Below are positions 30,322 through 40,401 of a stretch of DNA of 64,000 nucleotides, one piece after another. The notes beneath the pieces are model-generated. The model was not told the DNA's origin and did not search any database. It was given only the letters and a program-made list of their open reading frames with translations. Positions within the stretch are counted from its first letter, which is position 1; the number at the start of each line of letters is the position of its first letter. The stretch is from positions 4,733,501 to 4,797,500 of the forward strand of contig NZ_CP117437.1 of NCBI RefSeq assembly GCF_030687535.1, given 5' to 3'. A program made the position numbers and the translations under genes. The DNA comes from Pseudomonas sp. FP2335 (GTDB lineage Bacteria; Pseudomonadota; Gammaproteobacteria; Pseudomonadales; Pseudomonadaceae).

Positions 30322-30782
30322 CAGGGCGCCTCGGTAATCAAGCCAACGTTACCGACGCCGGCCTTCTGCAGCCCGCCCATGGCACCCATGACGGAACCGT
30401 AGTCGACTGCCTTGTCACCCCGGATGAACACCTGGGTGTGCTTGCCGCCTTCGTTGCCGGCGCGAATGATCTTGGTCACCGCATCGGTCATCGCCGGCAA
30501 GGTCATGGCCTTGTCCTGTTGCTTCTGAGTGTCGACTTCGCTGCCAAGGTTCCAGTAATAGGTCTTATCGGACTTGATCGAAATGGTCAGCACCTGCGTG
30601 TTGTTGTCCTGGGGCAAGGCTTCGCTGGAAACCTTGGGCAGGTCAACCTTCACACCCTGGTTGAGCATCGGCGCGGTCACCATGAAGATCACCAGCAGCA
30701 CCAGCATCACGTCGATGTAAGGCACTACGTTCATCTCGGCGACCGGCTTGCGCTTGGTTCGAGCTCGAGTGATTAAAGCCAT
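30321..30782 (-). CDS. tolR: Tol-Pal protein TolR
   Basis: A 153-residue ExbD-family protein. It has one transmembrane helix (VVPYIDVMLVLLVIFMV, about 20-36) with the conserved Asp that takes part in proton flow, then a periplasmic domain. With TolQ it forms the motor that energises TolA. It lies between tolQ and tolA with short gaps. Confidence 0.97.
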   Translation of the reverse strand: MALITRARTKRKPVAEMNVVPYIDVMLVLLVIFMVTAPMLNQGVKVDLPKVSSEALPQDNNTQVLTISIKSDKTYYWNLGSEVDTQKQQDKAMTLPAMTDAVTKIIRAGNEGGKHTQVFIRGDKAVDYGSVMGAMGGLQKAGVGNVGLITEAP

Positions 30783-30796
30783 CGGGAGGTACCTGC

Positions 30797-31492
30797 TTAT
30801 TCTTCGCTGGTGTGCACTTTACGGTGCAGGATCGCCTGGAATTCATCGGCGAAGGTGTAGTAACGGCCAATCAGGTTTTCGCCGCGAGCGGCAAAACGGT
30901 TGTAGGCGATGACTGCCGGGATCGCAGCGAACAGGCCGATCGCAGTAGCGATCAAGGCTTCGGCGATACCCGGGGCCACGGTGGCCAGGGTCGCTTGCTG
31001 AGCCTGGGCCAGGCCACGGAAGGAGTTCATGATGCCCCACACGGTACCGAACAGACCGATGTACGGGCTCACGGAACCCACGGTGGCGAGGAACGGCAGG
31101 CTCTGCTCCAGTTTCTCTTCTTCGCGGGAGATGGCGACGCGCATGGCACGGGCCACGCCTTCCATCACCGCTTCCGGGTCGACGCCTGGCTGCTGGCGCA
31201 GACGGGAGAATTCCTTGAAGCCGGCGCGGAAGATCTGCTCGACGCCCGAATCCGGGTCCGGGTTGCTGCCCGCCTGGCGGTACAGCTTGGACAGGTCGAT
31301 ACCCGACCAGAAGCGCTCTTCAAAGCTCTCCAGGGCACGTCGACCGGCACGCAGCAGGTTGCTGCGCTGAAAAATCATGACCCAAGAGGTAACCGATGCG
31401 GCTACCAGGGTCAGCATCACCAGTTGAACCACGACACTGGCATTGCTGACCAGGCTCCACATGGAGGAATGGTCGACGACGGTAGGTTCCAC
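30797..31492 (-). CDS. tolQ: Tol-Pal protein TolQ
   Basis: A 231-residue ExbB/MotA-family channel subunit with three membrane helices (about residues 15-37, 137-160 and 172-195). GLFGTVWGIMNSF and EALIATAIGLFAAIPA are the conserved channel-helix motifs. The start is GTG 31492, one base after the ybgC stop, so translation is coupled. Confidence 0.97.
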   Translation of the reverse strand: MEPTVVDHSSMWSLVSNASVVVQLVMLTLVAASVTSWVMIFQRSNLLRAGRRALESFEERFWSGIDLSKLYRQAGSNPDPDSGVEQIFRAGFKEFSRLRQQPGVDPEAVMEGVARAMRVAISREEEKLEQSLPFLATVGSVSPYIGLFGTVWGIMNSFRGLAQAQQATLATVAPGIAEALIATAIGLFAAIPAVIAYNRFAARGENLIGRYYTFADEFQAILHRKVHTSEE

Positions 31493-31493
31493 G

Positions 31494-31949
31494 CTAAATC
31501 TCCTGCTTTGATTGTTTACCCGCGCCGCTTACGTCGGCAAAGGCCGCACGTAGAGCTTCGGGAATGGCCCGGGGTTTCAAACTATTGGTGCGCACACAGG
31601 CCACCAGGAACTGCCCCTCACAGAGCAGCGTTGCATCCGTTGCCCGCCTGACCTGCTGTTTGAAGCGCAGGCTGACACGGTTCAATTCGATTACTTCAGC
31701 GCTGACCAGCAGTTCGTCGTCGAGCCGCGCCGGCGCGTGATAGCGCGCCTCGCTGGAATGCACGACAAACAACAGGTCCTCCCCTGCCAGCTGGGATTGG
31801 GCAAAGCCCAGCTCCCGCAGCCGCTCGGTGCGAGCCCGCTCCATGAACTTGAGATAGTTGACGTAATACACGATGCCGCCCGCATCGGTGTCCTCGTAAT
31901 AAACGCGACAGCGATGTGCGAACGACTGATCCCCGTTTTGCGCGCGCAT
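31494..31949 (-). CDS. ybgC: acyl-CoA thioesterase YbgC
   Basis: A 151-residue hot-dog-fold thioesterase and first gene of the ybgC-tolQRAB-pal-cpoB cluster. The active-site motif [22 protein letters not shown] holds the catalytic Asp. The substrate is probably a short or acyl-carrier-linked thioester connected with phospholipid metabolism. GAGGAG lies upstream at a longer distance than ideal. A 138-base gap separates it from ruvB, so the tol promoter may lie there. Confidence 0.93.
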   Translation of the reverse strand: MRAQNGDQSFAHRCRVYYEDTDAGGIVYYVNYLKFMERARTERLRELGFAQSQLAGEDLLFVVHSSEARYHAPARLDDELLVSAEVIELNRVSLRFKQQVRRATDATLLCEGQFLVACVRTNSLKPRAIPEALRAAFADVSGAGKQSKQEI

Positions 31950-32087
31950 ACTCTAGTGCTTACTCCTCAGGTTGCCAATTGGCTGGGCAACTGTTTTTTC
32001 ATTCTATGAAACATTTCTAACGACTGAATGACGACACCAGCCACTAGGACAGCACAAACCTCAGATAAATCGACTGGCGTGACCTTT

Positions 32088-33146
32088 TTAATCGTCCACT
32101 GCATCAAGGAATTCGTCTACCACGGGCATCTCACCCAATCGTGACGGAATGTTTAGCCCGAAGTGCAGATAGGCGTGGCGTGTCACCACGCGCCCCCGCG
32201 GCGTGCGCATGATATAGCCCTGCTGGATCAGGTAAGGCTCCAGCACATCCTCGATGGTATGGCGTTCTTCACTGATGGCAGCCGCCAGGCTGTCGACGCC
32301 CACTGGGCCGCCGTCGAACTTCTCGATCATGGTCAAGAGTAGACGTCGGTCCTGGTGATCGAAGCCGTGCTCGTCCACATCCAGCAGGTTCAAGGCCAGG
32401 TCGGCGACGGCCTTGGTGATATGCCCCTTGGCCCGCACTTCGGCGAAGTCACGCACGCGACGCAGCAGACGGTTGGCGATTCGTGGCGTACCGCGGGCAC
32501 GACGGGCGATTTCAAACGCACCTTCCGGGTCCAGGGGCAAGCCGAGAATGCCCGCCGAACGGCTGACGATGGTCGCCAGGTCTGCAGTGCTATAGAACTC
32601 TAGACGTTGAACAATGCCGAAACGGTCTCGCAACGGGTTGGTCAGCATGCCCGCGCGAGTGGTGGCGCCGACCAGGGTGAAGGGTGGCAGGTCGAGCTTG
32701 ATCGAGCGGGCCGCCGGGCCTTCGCCGATCATGATGTCGAGCTGGAAATCCTCCATCGCCGGGTACAGCACTTCCTCGACGATGGGTGACAGACGATGAA
32801 TCTCGTCGATAAACAGCACGTCGTGGGGCTCAAGATTGGTCAACAACGCCGCCAGATCACCCGGACGCTCCAGCACGGGGCCGGACGTGGACTTGATCGA
32901 CACGCCCATTTCCTGGGCAATGATGTTGGCCAGCGTGGTTTTACCCAGGCCCGGCGGGCCAAAGATCAGCGTGTGGTCCAAGGACTCACTGCGCCCGCGC
33001 GCAGCCTGGATGAACAGCTCCATCTGCTCGCGCACGGAGGGCTGGCCGATGTAGTCGGCCAGGCTCAACGGGCGGATGGCGCGGTCCTGGACTTCTTCAC
33101 GGTCACGCGGACCGGTGGCCGCAATCAGACGATCAGCTTCAATCAC
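32088..33146 (-). CDS. ruvB: Holliday junction helicase RuvB
   Basis: A 352-residue AAA+ motor that drives branch migration with RuvA. Walker A is [11 protein letters not shown], Walker B LFIDEIHR, and the C-terminal part is a winged helix. GTG 33146 follows directly on the ruvA TAA with no spacer, so reinitiation is expected. Confidence 0.97.
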   Translation of the reverse strand: MIEADRLIAATGPRDREEVQDRAIRPLSLADYIGQPSVREQMELFIQAARGRSESLDHTLIFGPPGLGKTTLANIIAQEMGVSIKSTSGPVLERPGDLAALLTNLEPHDVLFIDEIHRLSPIVEEVLYPAMEDFQLDIMIGEGPAARSIKLDLPPFTLVGATTRAGMLTNPLRDRFGIVQRLEFYSTADLATIVSRSAGILGLPLDPEGAFEIARRARGTPRIANRLLRRVRDFAEVRAKGHITKAVADLALNLLDVDEHGFDHQDRRLLLTMIEKFDGGPVGVDSLAAAISEERHTIEDVLEPYLIQQGYIMRTPRGRVVTRHAYLHFGLNIPSRLGEMPVVDEFLDAVDD

Positions 33147-33758
33147 TTAAATCATTCCCTTCAGGGCGCGGCGGATCATGTCTTCGGCACTCAGGTTCTT
33201 GTCCTTGATGGCCGACACGGCCTTGCTGGCTTCCTGGGGCTTGTAGCCCAGGGAAATCAGCGCGTTGACAGCATCGCTCTCGGCGCTGGCGACCTGGGCC
33301 GCCGGCATATCCGGCTGGTTCGGCACCAGGGCGAACATGCTTGGCACGACTTCCCAGGCCTTGAAGCGGTCCTTGAGTTCGACCAGCAAGCGCTCGGCGG
33401 TCTTCTTGCCAACCCCCGGCACCTTGGTCAGCGCCGACGTGTCCTGGGCCGAGACGGCGCGCACCAGCTCATCCACTTCCAGGCTCGACATCAACGCCAG
33501 CGCCAGTTTCGGCCCGACACCATTGAGGCGAATCAGCTCGCGGAAGAAATCACGGTCGCGCTTGCCAATGAAACCATAGAGCAATTGCGCATCTTCGCGC
33601 ACCACCAGGTGGGTGTGCAGCGTAATCGGCTCGCCGACCGACGGCAGGCGATACAGGGTGGTCATGGGCACTTCCAGCTCATACCCCAACCCGTTTACAT
33701 CCAGAATCAGGTGCGGCGGCTGTTTTTCAGCCAGGGTGCCGCGCAAGCGTCCAATCAC
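33147..33758 (-). CDS. ruvA: Holliday junction protein RuvA
   Basis: A 203-residue protein that forms tetramers on four-way junctions. It has an N-terminal OB fold ([14 protein letters not shown]...[10 protein letters not shown]), central helix-hairpin-helix motifs ([30 protein letters not shown]) and a C-terminal domain that contacts RuvB. The start is GTG 33758. Confidence 0.97.
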   Translation of the reverse strand: MIGRLRGTLAEKQPPHLILDVNGLGYELEVPMTTLYRLPSVGEPITLHTHLVVREDAQLLYGFIGKRDRDFFRELIRLNGVGPKLALALMSSLEVDELVRAVSAQDTSALTKVPGVGKKTAERLLVELKDRFKAWEVVPSMFALVPNQPDMPAAQVASAESDAVNALISLGYKPQEASKAVSAIKDKNLSAEDMIRRALKGMI

Positions 33759-33826
33759 GGTTCAAATCCTTAAAGCTTGAGGTCAGATAAAAGGCCTGAC
33801 CGGGAAAAACGATTGCGCTGATGCTA

Positions 33827-34351
33827 TCAGAGACGCAGCCGCCCGCCACGACTGCGTGCAGTACCCAGGCCGTGAGGCAACAGGCTGGAACGGGTGTGCG
33901 CGTGGCAAATGGCGATGGCCAGTGCGTCGGAGGCGTCGATTTGTGGCTTCGCGGTGAGCTTGAGCATGTGCATGACCATCATCTGCACTTGTTCCTTGTT
34001 CGCCGCGCCGGTGCCGACCACGGCCTGCTTGACCTGGGTCGCGGTGTATTCGGCGATCTCCATGCCCTCCTCGGCACCTGCGACGATGGCAGCGCCACGG
34101 GCCTGGCCGAGCTTAAGCGCCGAATCGGCGTTTTTGGCCATGAACACCTTTTCGATGCCCATGGTCACCGGACCATAGGTCTGGATCACTTCACGCACGC
34201 CGCGATAAACAATCTGCAGGCGCTCGGCCAGCTCGCCCGCCCCGGTGCGGATACAGCCCGAGGCGACATAGATGCAGCCACGCGGGGTCTGTTGCACCAC
34301 GCCAAAACCGGTGATGCGCGAACCGGGGTCGATACCTAGGATTAAAGTCAT
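33827..34351 (-). CDS. ruvC: Holliday junction resolvase RuvC
   Basis: A 174-residue endonuclease that cuts junctions symmetrically. The RNase H-like fold opens with [16 protein letters not shown], holding the first catalytic Asp; [21 protein letters not shown] and the C-terminal [14 protein letters not shown] hold further acidic residues. ATG 34351 is used; a 12-codon open extension is not supported. ruvA follows after 68 bases. A REP doublet separates it from yebC upstream. Confidence 0.97.
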   Translation of the reverse strand: MTLILGIDPGSRITGFGVVQQTPRGCIYVASGCIRTGAGELAERLQIVYRGVREVIQTYGPVTMGIEKVFMAKNADSALKLGQARGAAIVAGAEEGMEIAEYTATQVKQAVVGTGAANKEQVQMMVMHMLKLTAKPQIDASDALAIAICHAHTRSSLLPHGLGTARSRGGRLRL

Positions 34352-34398
34352 AACGCCTGCGGTTTGGGTAAAACAATTTTGATACAAAGGAGATCCAA

Positions 34399-34492
34399 TG
34401 TGGGAGCGGGCTTGCCCGCGAAGACGGTGGATCAGTCAACATTTTCAGCGACTGGTACACCGCATTCGCGGGCAAGCCCGCTCCCACATTTT
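34399..34492. repeat. REP doublet between yebC and ruvC
   Basis: Two inverted REP units of the GTGGGAGCGGGCTTGCCCG variant lie in the gap of two genes on the same strand. The element may partly uncouple ruvC from yebC. Confidence 0.95.
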
Positions 34493-34507
34493 GATCGACG
34501 TCATACC

Positions 34508-35254
<747 letters not shown>

Positions 35255-35323
35255 AACACAACTCCGAAATTCTGTAGAAACCTTGTCAACCCTGCCCCAG
35301 GCAGGATGCAACCCTTGTAACGC

Positions 35324-35353
35324 AAAGGCGCATCCGAAGATGCGCCTTTTTTA
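35324..35353. terminator. terminator between aspS and yebC
   Basis: GGCGCATC and GATGCGCC enclose a four-base loop that reads TTCG on the minus strand, with a T run on the plus side and TTT on the minus side. On the minus strand it follows aspS by 38 bases. Confidence 0.75.
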
Positions 35354-35390
35354 GACTGCGTAGAACTCAACGCGCTTTCACGCCGCAGCC

Positions 35391-37166
35391 TTACTCAGCC
35401 TTCGGTGTCTCACGCAGGCGGATGTGCAGTTCGCGCAGTGCCTTGGCATCCACCACACCCGGAGCCTGGGTCATGACGTCCGCAGCGCTCTGGGTTTTCG
35501 GGAAGGCGATCACTTCACGGATCGACTGGGCGCCGGTCATCAGCATCACCAGACGGTCCAGGCCGAACGCCAGGCCACCGTGGGGCGGCGCACCGTATTT
35601 CAGGGCGTCGAGCAGGAAGCCGAACTTCTCTTCCTGTTCCGCTTCGTTGATGCCCAACAGGCGGAACACCGCTTGCTGCATCTCCTTGCGGTGGATACGG
35701 ATCGAACCGCCACCCAGCTCAGTACCGTTCAGAACCATGTCGTAGGCGCGGGACAGTGCGCCAGCCGGGTTGGCTTCCAGCTCGGCCGGCGAGCACTTCG
35801 GCGCGGTGAACGGGTGGTGCAAGGCGCTGAAGCTGCCGTCGTCGTTCTCTTCGAACATCGGGAAGTCAACGACCCACATCGGGGCCCACTCGCAAGTCAG
35901 CAGGTTCAGGTCGTGACCCAGCTTGATCCGCAGCGCGCCCAGGGCTTCGCTGACGATCTTGGCCTTGTCGGCGCCGAAGAACACGATGTCGCCATCGACT
36001 GCACCAACGCGATCGAGGATCGCGTTCAGGTTGTCCAACGGGATGTTCTTCACGATCGGCGATTGCAGACCGTCAACACCGTTAGCACGCTCGTTGACCT
36101 TGATGTAAGCCAGGCCCTTGGCACCGTAGATGCCGACAAACTTGGTGTAGTCGTCGATCTGCTTGCGCGGCATGCTTGCGCCGCCAGGTACGCGCAGGGC
36201 GGCGATACGGCATTTAGGGTCATTGGCCGGGCCGCTGAACACCTTGAAGTCGACTTCCTTCAGTTGGTCGGCCACGTCTACCAGTTCCAGCGGGTTGCGC
36301 AGGTCTGGCTTGTCGGAACCGTAGCGGCGCATGGCTTCTTCGAAGGTCATGTGCGGGAAATCGCCGAACTCCAGATCCAGCACTTCCTTGAACAGGTTGC
36401 GGATCATTTTTTCGGTCAGGCCCATGATCTCGTTTTCATCGAGGAAGCTGGTCTCGATGTCGATCTGGGTGAATTCGGGCTGGCGATCGGCGCGCAGGTC
36501 TTCGTCGCGGAAGCACTTGGCGATCTGGTAGTAACGGTCGAAGCCAGCGACCATCAGCAGTTGCTTGAACAGCTGTGGCGATTGCGGCAGGGCGAAGAAC
36601 GAACCGGCATGGGTACGGCTCGGCACCAGGTAGTCGCGCGCGCCTTCCGGGGTGGCCCGGGTCAGGATCGGCGTTTCCACGTCCAGGAAGCCGTTCTCGT
36701 CGAGGAAACGGCGGATGCTGGTGGTCATGCGCGAACGCAGGCGCAGCTTCTCGGCCATTTCCGGACGACGCAGGTCCAGGAAGCGGTAGCGCAGGCGGGT
36801 TTCTTCGCCCACGTCGGAGTATTCGTTGAGTGGGAACGGCGGGGTTTCCGACTCGTTCAGCACTTCCAGTTCATAGCCCAGCACTTCAATCGCACCGGAG
36901 GCCATGTTCGCGTTCACGGCACCGGCCGGACGCAGGCGAACCTTGCCGGTGATCTTCACGACGTATTCGCTGCGCACGCGGTCGGCGGCGGCGAAGCTTT
37001 CGGCGCGGTCCGGGTCGAACACCACCTGGGCCAGACCATCACGATCACGGATATCGAGGAAGATCACCCCGCCGTGGTCGCGGCGACGGTGAACCCATCC
37101 GCAAAGGGTGATTTCCTGACCATCCAGGGTCTCGTTCAGTTGGCCGCAATAGTGGCTGCGCATCAT
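35391..37166 (-). CDS. aspS: aspartyl-tRNA synthetase
   Basis: A 591-residue class IIb synthetase with an N-terminal OB fold ([11 protein letters not shown]) and a catalytic domain with motif 2 ([18 protein letters not shown]) and motif 3 ([12 protein letters not shown]). The HRRRDHGG loop resembles the non-discriminating form reported in P. aeruginosa, which also charges tRNA-Asn; this is inferred. ATG 37166 starts the standard [10 protein letters not shown]; the upstream open part is rejected. Confidence 0.97.
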   Translation of the reverse strand: MMRSHYCGQLNETLDGQEITLCGWVHRRRDHGGVIFLDIRDRDGLAQVVFDPDRAESFAAADRVRSEYVVKITGKVRLRPAGAVNANMASGAIEVLGYELEVLNESETPPFPLNEYSDVGEETRLRYRFLDLRRPEMAEKLRLRSRMTTSIRRFLDENGFLDVETPILTRATPEGARDYLVPSRTHAGSFFALPQSPQLFKQLLMVAGFDRYYQIAKCFRDEDLRADRQPEFTQIDIETSFLDENEIMGLTEKMIRNLFKEVLDLEFGDFPHMTFEEAMRRYGSDKPDLRNPLELVDVADQLKEVDFKVFSGPANDPKCRIAALRVPGGASMPRKQIDDYTKFVGIYGAKGLAYIKVNERANGVDGLQSPIVKNIPLDNLNAILDRVGAVDGDIVFFGADKAKIVSEALGALRIKLGHDLNLLTCEWAPMWVVDFPMFEENDDGSFSALHHPFTAPKCSPAELEANPAGALSRAYDMVLNGTELGGGSIRIHRKEMQQAVFRLLGINEAEQEEKFGFLLDALKYGAPPHGGLAFGLDRLVMLMTGAQSIREVIAFPKTQSAADVMTQAPGVVDAKALRELHIRLRETPKAE

Positions 37167-37273
37167 GGTAGTGGTTTCACTTCTCGTAATTCGAAATTCG
37201 GTGGAGGCCTGCCTCGTCACCGTACATTAAAGCAGGGGACGGATAATGCAGGAGCCTGCGCGTAGAGTTCAAC

Positions 37274-37495
37274 TCAGTCTGCTTTGTCGCCGCCCGCCAG
37301 ATTCTTCTTCGAGCCGGTCTTGAAATCGGTCTCGTACCAGCCGCTGCCACTCAGGCGAAAGCCCGGCATGGACAACATCTTCTTGAGTTCCGGCGCCTGG
37401 CAGGCTGGGCAATCGACCAACGGTGCTGCGCTGATCTTCTGAATGGCTTCCAACTGATGACCACAGGAAGCACATTGATAGTCGTACATGGGCAT
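37274..37495 (-). CDS. FmdB-type zinc-ribbon protein
   Basis: A 73-residue protein with two CxxC pairs (YQCASCGH and VDCPACQA) that would bind one zinc ion, and an SGSGWYETDF segment typical of the family. The function is unknown; it is conserved just before aspS in Pseudomonas. The start is ATG 37495, with ATG 37489 two codons later as an alternative. Confidence 0.88.
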   Translation of the reverse strand: MPMYDYQCASCGHQLEAIQKISAAPLVDCPACQAPELKKMLSMPGFRLSGSGWYETDFKTGSKKNLAGGDKAD

Positions 37496-37666
37496 GGCGA
37501 TGTCTCGGCGATCAGATCATTACTGCGCCACGCCTGGCCCTTGGAGAACAGCCCCGGCCTGCGCAGCAAAGCGCGGGATTATATATGGTAAATCAAGGCA
37601 GCGCAGCCGGCTTTCTGCCCTAAGCACGGCCCGCCAGGGCAGCGGGTCGTCCTCGGGGCCGCCGTG

Positions 37667-38008
37667 CTACTCGGGGTTCGGCGGCACAACCTGGCCCTTC
37701 AATGCGTGAACCACACACACCACACGGACCAGACCACTGAAGTTCTTCACCCCCCCGTAACGCAAATGCACTTCCCGATCGACATACGACAGCAACGCAC
37801 TGACCGAACAGGCATTGATCCTGGCAATTTCCGTGAGGATATTCCAATAGATCTGCTCAAGCCGCAGGCACGTGGAAAACCCATTGAGCCTGACCGATCG
37901 GGACAAGGGCTTGGACAGCCCCATGTCGAACCCCTTTGCAAAGGGATCGACCTTTATCTTATGGAAACCACAGGCCTCCATCACTCCATTACCCACTCCG
38001 CGTGACAT
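37667..38008 (-). CDS. ribbon-helix-helix-like small protein
   Basis: An approximately 113-residue protein whose core, RSVRLNGFSTCLRLEQIYW followed by ILTEIARINACSVSALLSYV, resembles the ribbon-helix-helix family that has an added C-terminal helix (RHH_4 type). Such proteins may bind DNA, but no target is known. The start is uncertain: the frame is open to 38128, ATG 38008 is preferred because the RHH-like part then begins at a normal distance, and ATG 37981 is possible. It has lower G+C than its neighbours and stands alone. Confidence 0.6.
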   Translation of the reverse strand: MSRGVGNGVMEACGFHKIKVDPFAKGFDMGLSKPLSRSVRLNGFSTCLRLEQIYWNILTEIARINACSVSALLSYVDREVHLRYGGVKNFSGLVRVVCVVHALKGQVVPPNPE

Positions 38009-38189
38009 ACACCTGACACTCCATTGCCAAACAACAGCCCACGGGGTACTCCCGTTGGACAGTGGGCCTATAAAACAGCAGGACGAGCGGAGCGGCCAGA
38101 AGACGCGGAGTTGATAGTCGTAGGACAACGCCAGGAAGCGCAGGGAAACAAGCGAGCGGCGCCAGGGTGGCGCCGCTCGAAGCAGGTAT

Positions 38190-38663
38190 CTACTGGTTTT
38201 CGAGCAGGGAACGCAACATCCACGCGGTCTTCTCGTGGACCTGCATGCGCTGGGTCAGCAGGTCGGCAGTCGGCTCATCGCTGACCTTGTCGAGCAATGG
38301 AAAAATGCCACGCGCGGTACGAGTGACCGCCTCCTGGCCCGCCACCAGCTGCTTGATCATCTCTTCAGCGCTGGGCACGCCTTCCTCCTCCTTGATGGAA
38401 GACAGGCGAGCATAGATCGAATAGGCACCCGGCGCCGGGAAACCCAGGGCACGGATACGTTCGGCAATGGAATCCACCGCCAGCGCCAGTTCGTTGTACT
38501 GCTCCTCAAACATCAAGTGCAGCGTACGAAACATGGGGCCCGTGACGTTCCAGTGGAAGTTGTGGGTCTTCAGATACAGTACGTAGGTATCGGACAGCAG
38601 ACGCGAAAGCCCATCGACGATGGATTTACGGTCTGCTTCACTGATACCAATATCGATTGCCAT
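38190..38663 (-). CDS. dps: Dps-family ferritin-like protein
   Basis: A 157-residue four-helix protein that stores iron, detoxifies peroxide and can protect DNA. The ferroxidase-site motif [15 protein letters not shown] is at about residue 25-39, with acidic partners in [37 protein letters not shown] ends the chain. AAGGGG lies before ATG 38663. It diverges from the membrane cold-shock gene. Control by OxyR or RpoS is likely from the family but not visible here. Confidence 0.93.
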   Translation of the reverse strand: MAIDIGISEADRKSIVDGLSRLLSDTYVLYLKTHNFHWNVTGPMFRTLHLMFEEQYNELALAVDSIAERIRALGFPAPGAYSIYARLSSIKEEEGVPSAEEMIKQLVAGQEAVTRTARGIFPLLDKVSDEPTADLLTQRMQVHEKTAWMLRSLLENQ

Positions 38664-39091
38664 GTTTTTCCCCTTCAATTGACGAGCGTTCATTGATCAG
38701 GTGCAGGACCACTCTAGCAAGAGACCCGGTGTTGTGCAGCCCGACACACCCCGGTGACCTGCGGCAAATCGCCCCTCTGCCGCTCGCCAGGCCGCGTGGG
38801 GCAAGCGCTACAGCGCTCAGGCAGACTCTTGAAATACCCCTCAAAACACCCAAACCTGTCTAGGACAAGCGTTTGCCGCATAAACGCCGCGTCTCCCGCA
38901 ACACCCGCAAATGCTTGATTTGAGTAGGCACAGCCTTTGCTGTTAAATAGGCGGCGTGTGGCTGCCGTTAATGTTTGCGGCACGTTACATAGGCTGATAC
39001 CCGCGCACGTGCTCAACGCCTCCCATTGTTCAGAAGCGAACCGTGCCAGTCAGCTCTTCCTTGTGATCCGTCTTAACGTGAGTTAATCAAA
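38664..39091. other. gap between dps and membrane cold-shock gene
   Basis: This is 428 bases between divergent genes with no convincing reading frame. A perfect inverted repeat GCGTTT-N7-AAACGC sits at 38869-38887. Promoters for both genes must be here, but I cannot place them confidently. The part nearest the plus-strand gene is AT-rich, as expected for a leader. Confidence 0.4.
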
Positions 39092-39694
39092 ATGTTGAAA
39101 ATCGTCCACCTGCTAACGGGCGTTGCAGCTTTGCTGCTGTCCTTTATCCCGAGCCTGCAGCCTGAAAGCCTGCCCTACCTGCAACAATATGACGCTCTGT
39201 ACCTGGCCTTGTTCGGCCTTCTTAACCTGACGCTGGCACCGGTGATCCCTTACTGGAACAAAGGCACACGTCATCAACTGCAAAACCTGGTCAGCGCACT
39301 GCTGGTACTGACCGTTGTCGTACAAACCCTCACCCTCCTGGCACCCATGCCTGAAGTCGGTGGCCACCCGGCCATCCTGCTCAGCCTGGTAATTGCCGTG
39401 GTTGCCATCGTTCTGCACCTGGCAATCAGTTTCTACCGTTCGTCGCCTGCAGCCGCTTCGCAAAACTACGACATGACCAACCGCGATACCGGGACGGTCA
39501 AGTGGTTCAACACGTCCAAGGGCTTCGGCTTTATTTCTCGTGATTCGGGCGACGACATCTTCGTCCACTTCCGGGCCATTCGCGGCGAAGGCCATCGTGT
39601 CCTGGTGGAAGGCCAGCGCGTGGAGTTCTCCGTGATGAACCGCGACAAAGGCCTGCAAGCCGAAGACGTGATTGCGGCCCTGCCGCGTCGCTGA
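39092..39694 (+). CDS. membrane-anchored cold-shock-domain protein
   Basis: A 200-residue fusion. Residues about 1-118 hold four hydrophobic helices (near 3-20, 34-54, 66-86 and 94-113), and residues 127-200 are a complete cold-shock domain with [12 protein letters not shown]1 KGFGFIS and RNP2 IFVHF. It would place an RNA- or DNA-binding domain on the inner face of the cytoplasmic membrane. The same gene neighbours dps and slyX in P. aeruginosa, from memory. No role is known to me. A strong terminator follows. Confidence 0.85.
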   Translation: MLKIVHLLTGVAALLLSFIPSLQPESLPYLQQYDALYLALFGLLNLTLAPVIPYWNKGTRHQLQNLVSALLVLTVVVQTLTLLAPMPEVGGHPAILLSLVIAVVAIVLHLAISFYRSSPAAASQNYDMTNRDTGTVKWFNTSKGFGFISRDSGDDIFVHFRAIRGEGHRVLVEGQRVEFSVMNRDKGLQAEDVIAALPRR

Positions 39695-39710
39695 TCCACG
39701 CCTTCGCAGC

Positions 39711-39752
39711 AAAAAAAACCGCGATCCAGTGCAGACTGGATCGCGGTTTTTT
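39711..39752. terminator. bidirectional terminator
   Basis: ACCGCGATCCAGT and ACTGGATCGCGGT pair around GCAG, with A and T runs on both sides. It serves the cold-shock gene (plus strand) and slyX (minus strand). Confidence 0.93.
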
Positions 39753-39765
39753 ATTGCGCGCCTGT

Positions 39766-39972
39766 TTAGTAATGAGGCGGCGGCGCTTCTTCTTCGGAGG
39801 TCTCGAACTGGCCGCCCATTTCTTCCTGGCGCTTGAGCAGTGCCGTCATCTGCAATTGCAAACGCTCGACCGCCCGTTGCTGGGTGACAAGGATGTCATT
39901 GAGGGTTTCGATAGTATCGTCCTGAAAGGCCAGGCGGCTTTCCAGGTCGTTGACGCGGTCTTGCAGATCCAT
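39766..39972 (-). CDS. slyX: SlyX-family protein
   Basis: A 68-residue protein that is mainly one coiled coil ([24 protein letters not shown], then [13 protein letters not shown]), ending in the typical PPPHY. The function is unknown. It starts three bases after the HIT gene stop with AGGG upstream, so the two are co-transcribed. Confidence 0.93.
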   Translation of the reverse strand: MDLQDRVNDLESRLAFQDDTIETLNDILVTQQRAVERLQLQMTALLKRQEEMGGQFETSEEEAPPPHY

Positions 39973-39975
39973 GGT

Positions 39976-40401
39976 TCAGCCCTGGGTAAAGATGAAGTCG
40001 GCAGGCAACAGCGTGCGCAACCTGGCGCGAATGGCCGCAACCTGCTCCGCGGTATATGGCACGGCGGGGTGTTTGCCCCACACCGGCGCAGGCCAGGCAG
40101 CGTCATCGCGCTTGCGCACGATCACATGCACGTGCAGCTGACTGACCACGTTACCAAGGGCGCCGATATTCATCTTGTCCGCCGCCAGGCCTTCATTGAG
40201 AAGTTGCGCCAGGGCTGTGGTCTCTTGCCACAGCGTCTGCTGATCGGCGACACCCAGTTGAAACACTTCGCTGATACCGTTGATACGCGGCACAAGAATG
40301 AACCACGGGTAATTCGAATCATTGGACAGCAGCAGGCGGCACAAGGGGAAATCCCCGAGGGTCAGCGTATCTTGTTGCAGGCGTTGGTCTAAGGCGAACA
40401 C
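39976..40401 (-). CDS. HIT-family protein
   Basis: An approximately 141-residue histidine-triad hydrolase. The motif reads SQLHVHVIV: two of the three usual His are present and the first position is Gln. The family hydrolyses nucleotide conjugates; the exact substrate is unknown. GTG 40401 is chosen because GGAG lies eight bases upstream and the protein then starts like other HIT proteins; the frame remains open to 40605 without support. It is followed by slyX. Confidence 0.85.
   Translation of the reverse strand: MFALDQRLQQDTLTLGDFPLCRLLLSNDSNYPWFILVPRINGISEVFQLGVADQQTLWQETTALAQLLNEGLAADKMNIGALGNVVSQLHVHVIVRKRDDAAWPAPVWGKHPAVPYTAEQVAAIRARLRTLLPADFIFTQG

Noticed and set aside
35424..37265. 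613-codon plus-strand frame across aspS
   Set aside because: Antisense shadow of aspS with biased composition and no ribosome site.
37667..38128. Longer 153-residue version of the RHH-like protein
   Set aside because: The extra N-terminal 40 residues (Trp/Cys-rich) look non-coding and have no ribosome site.
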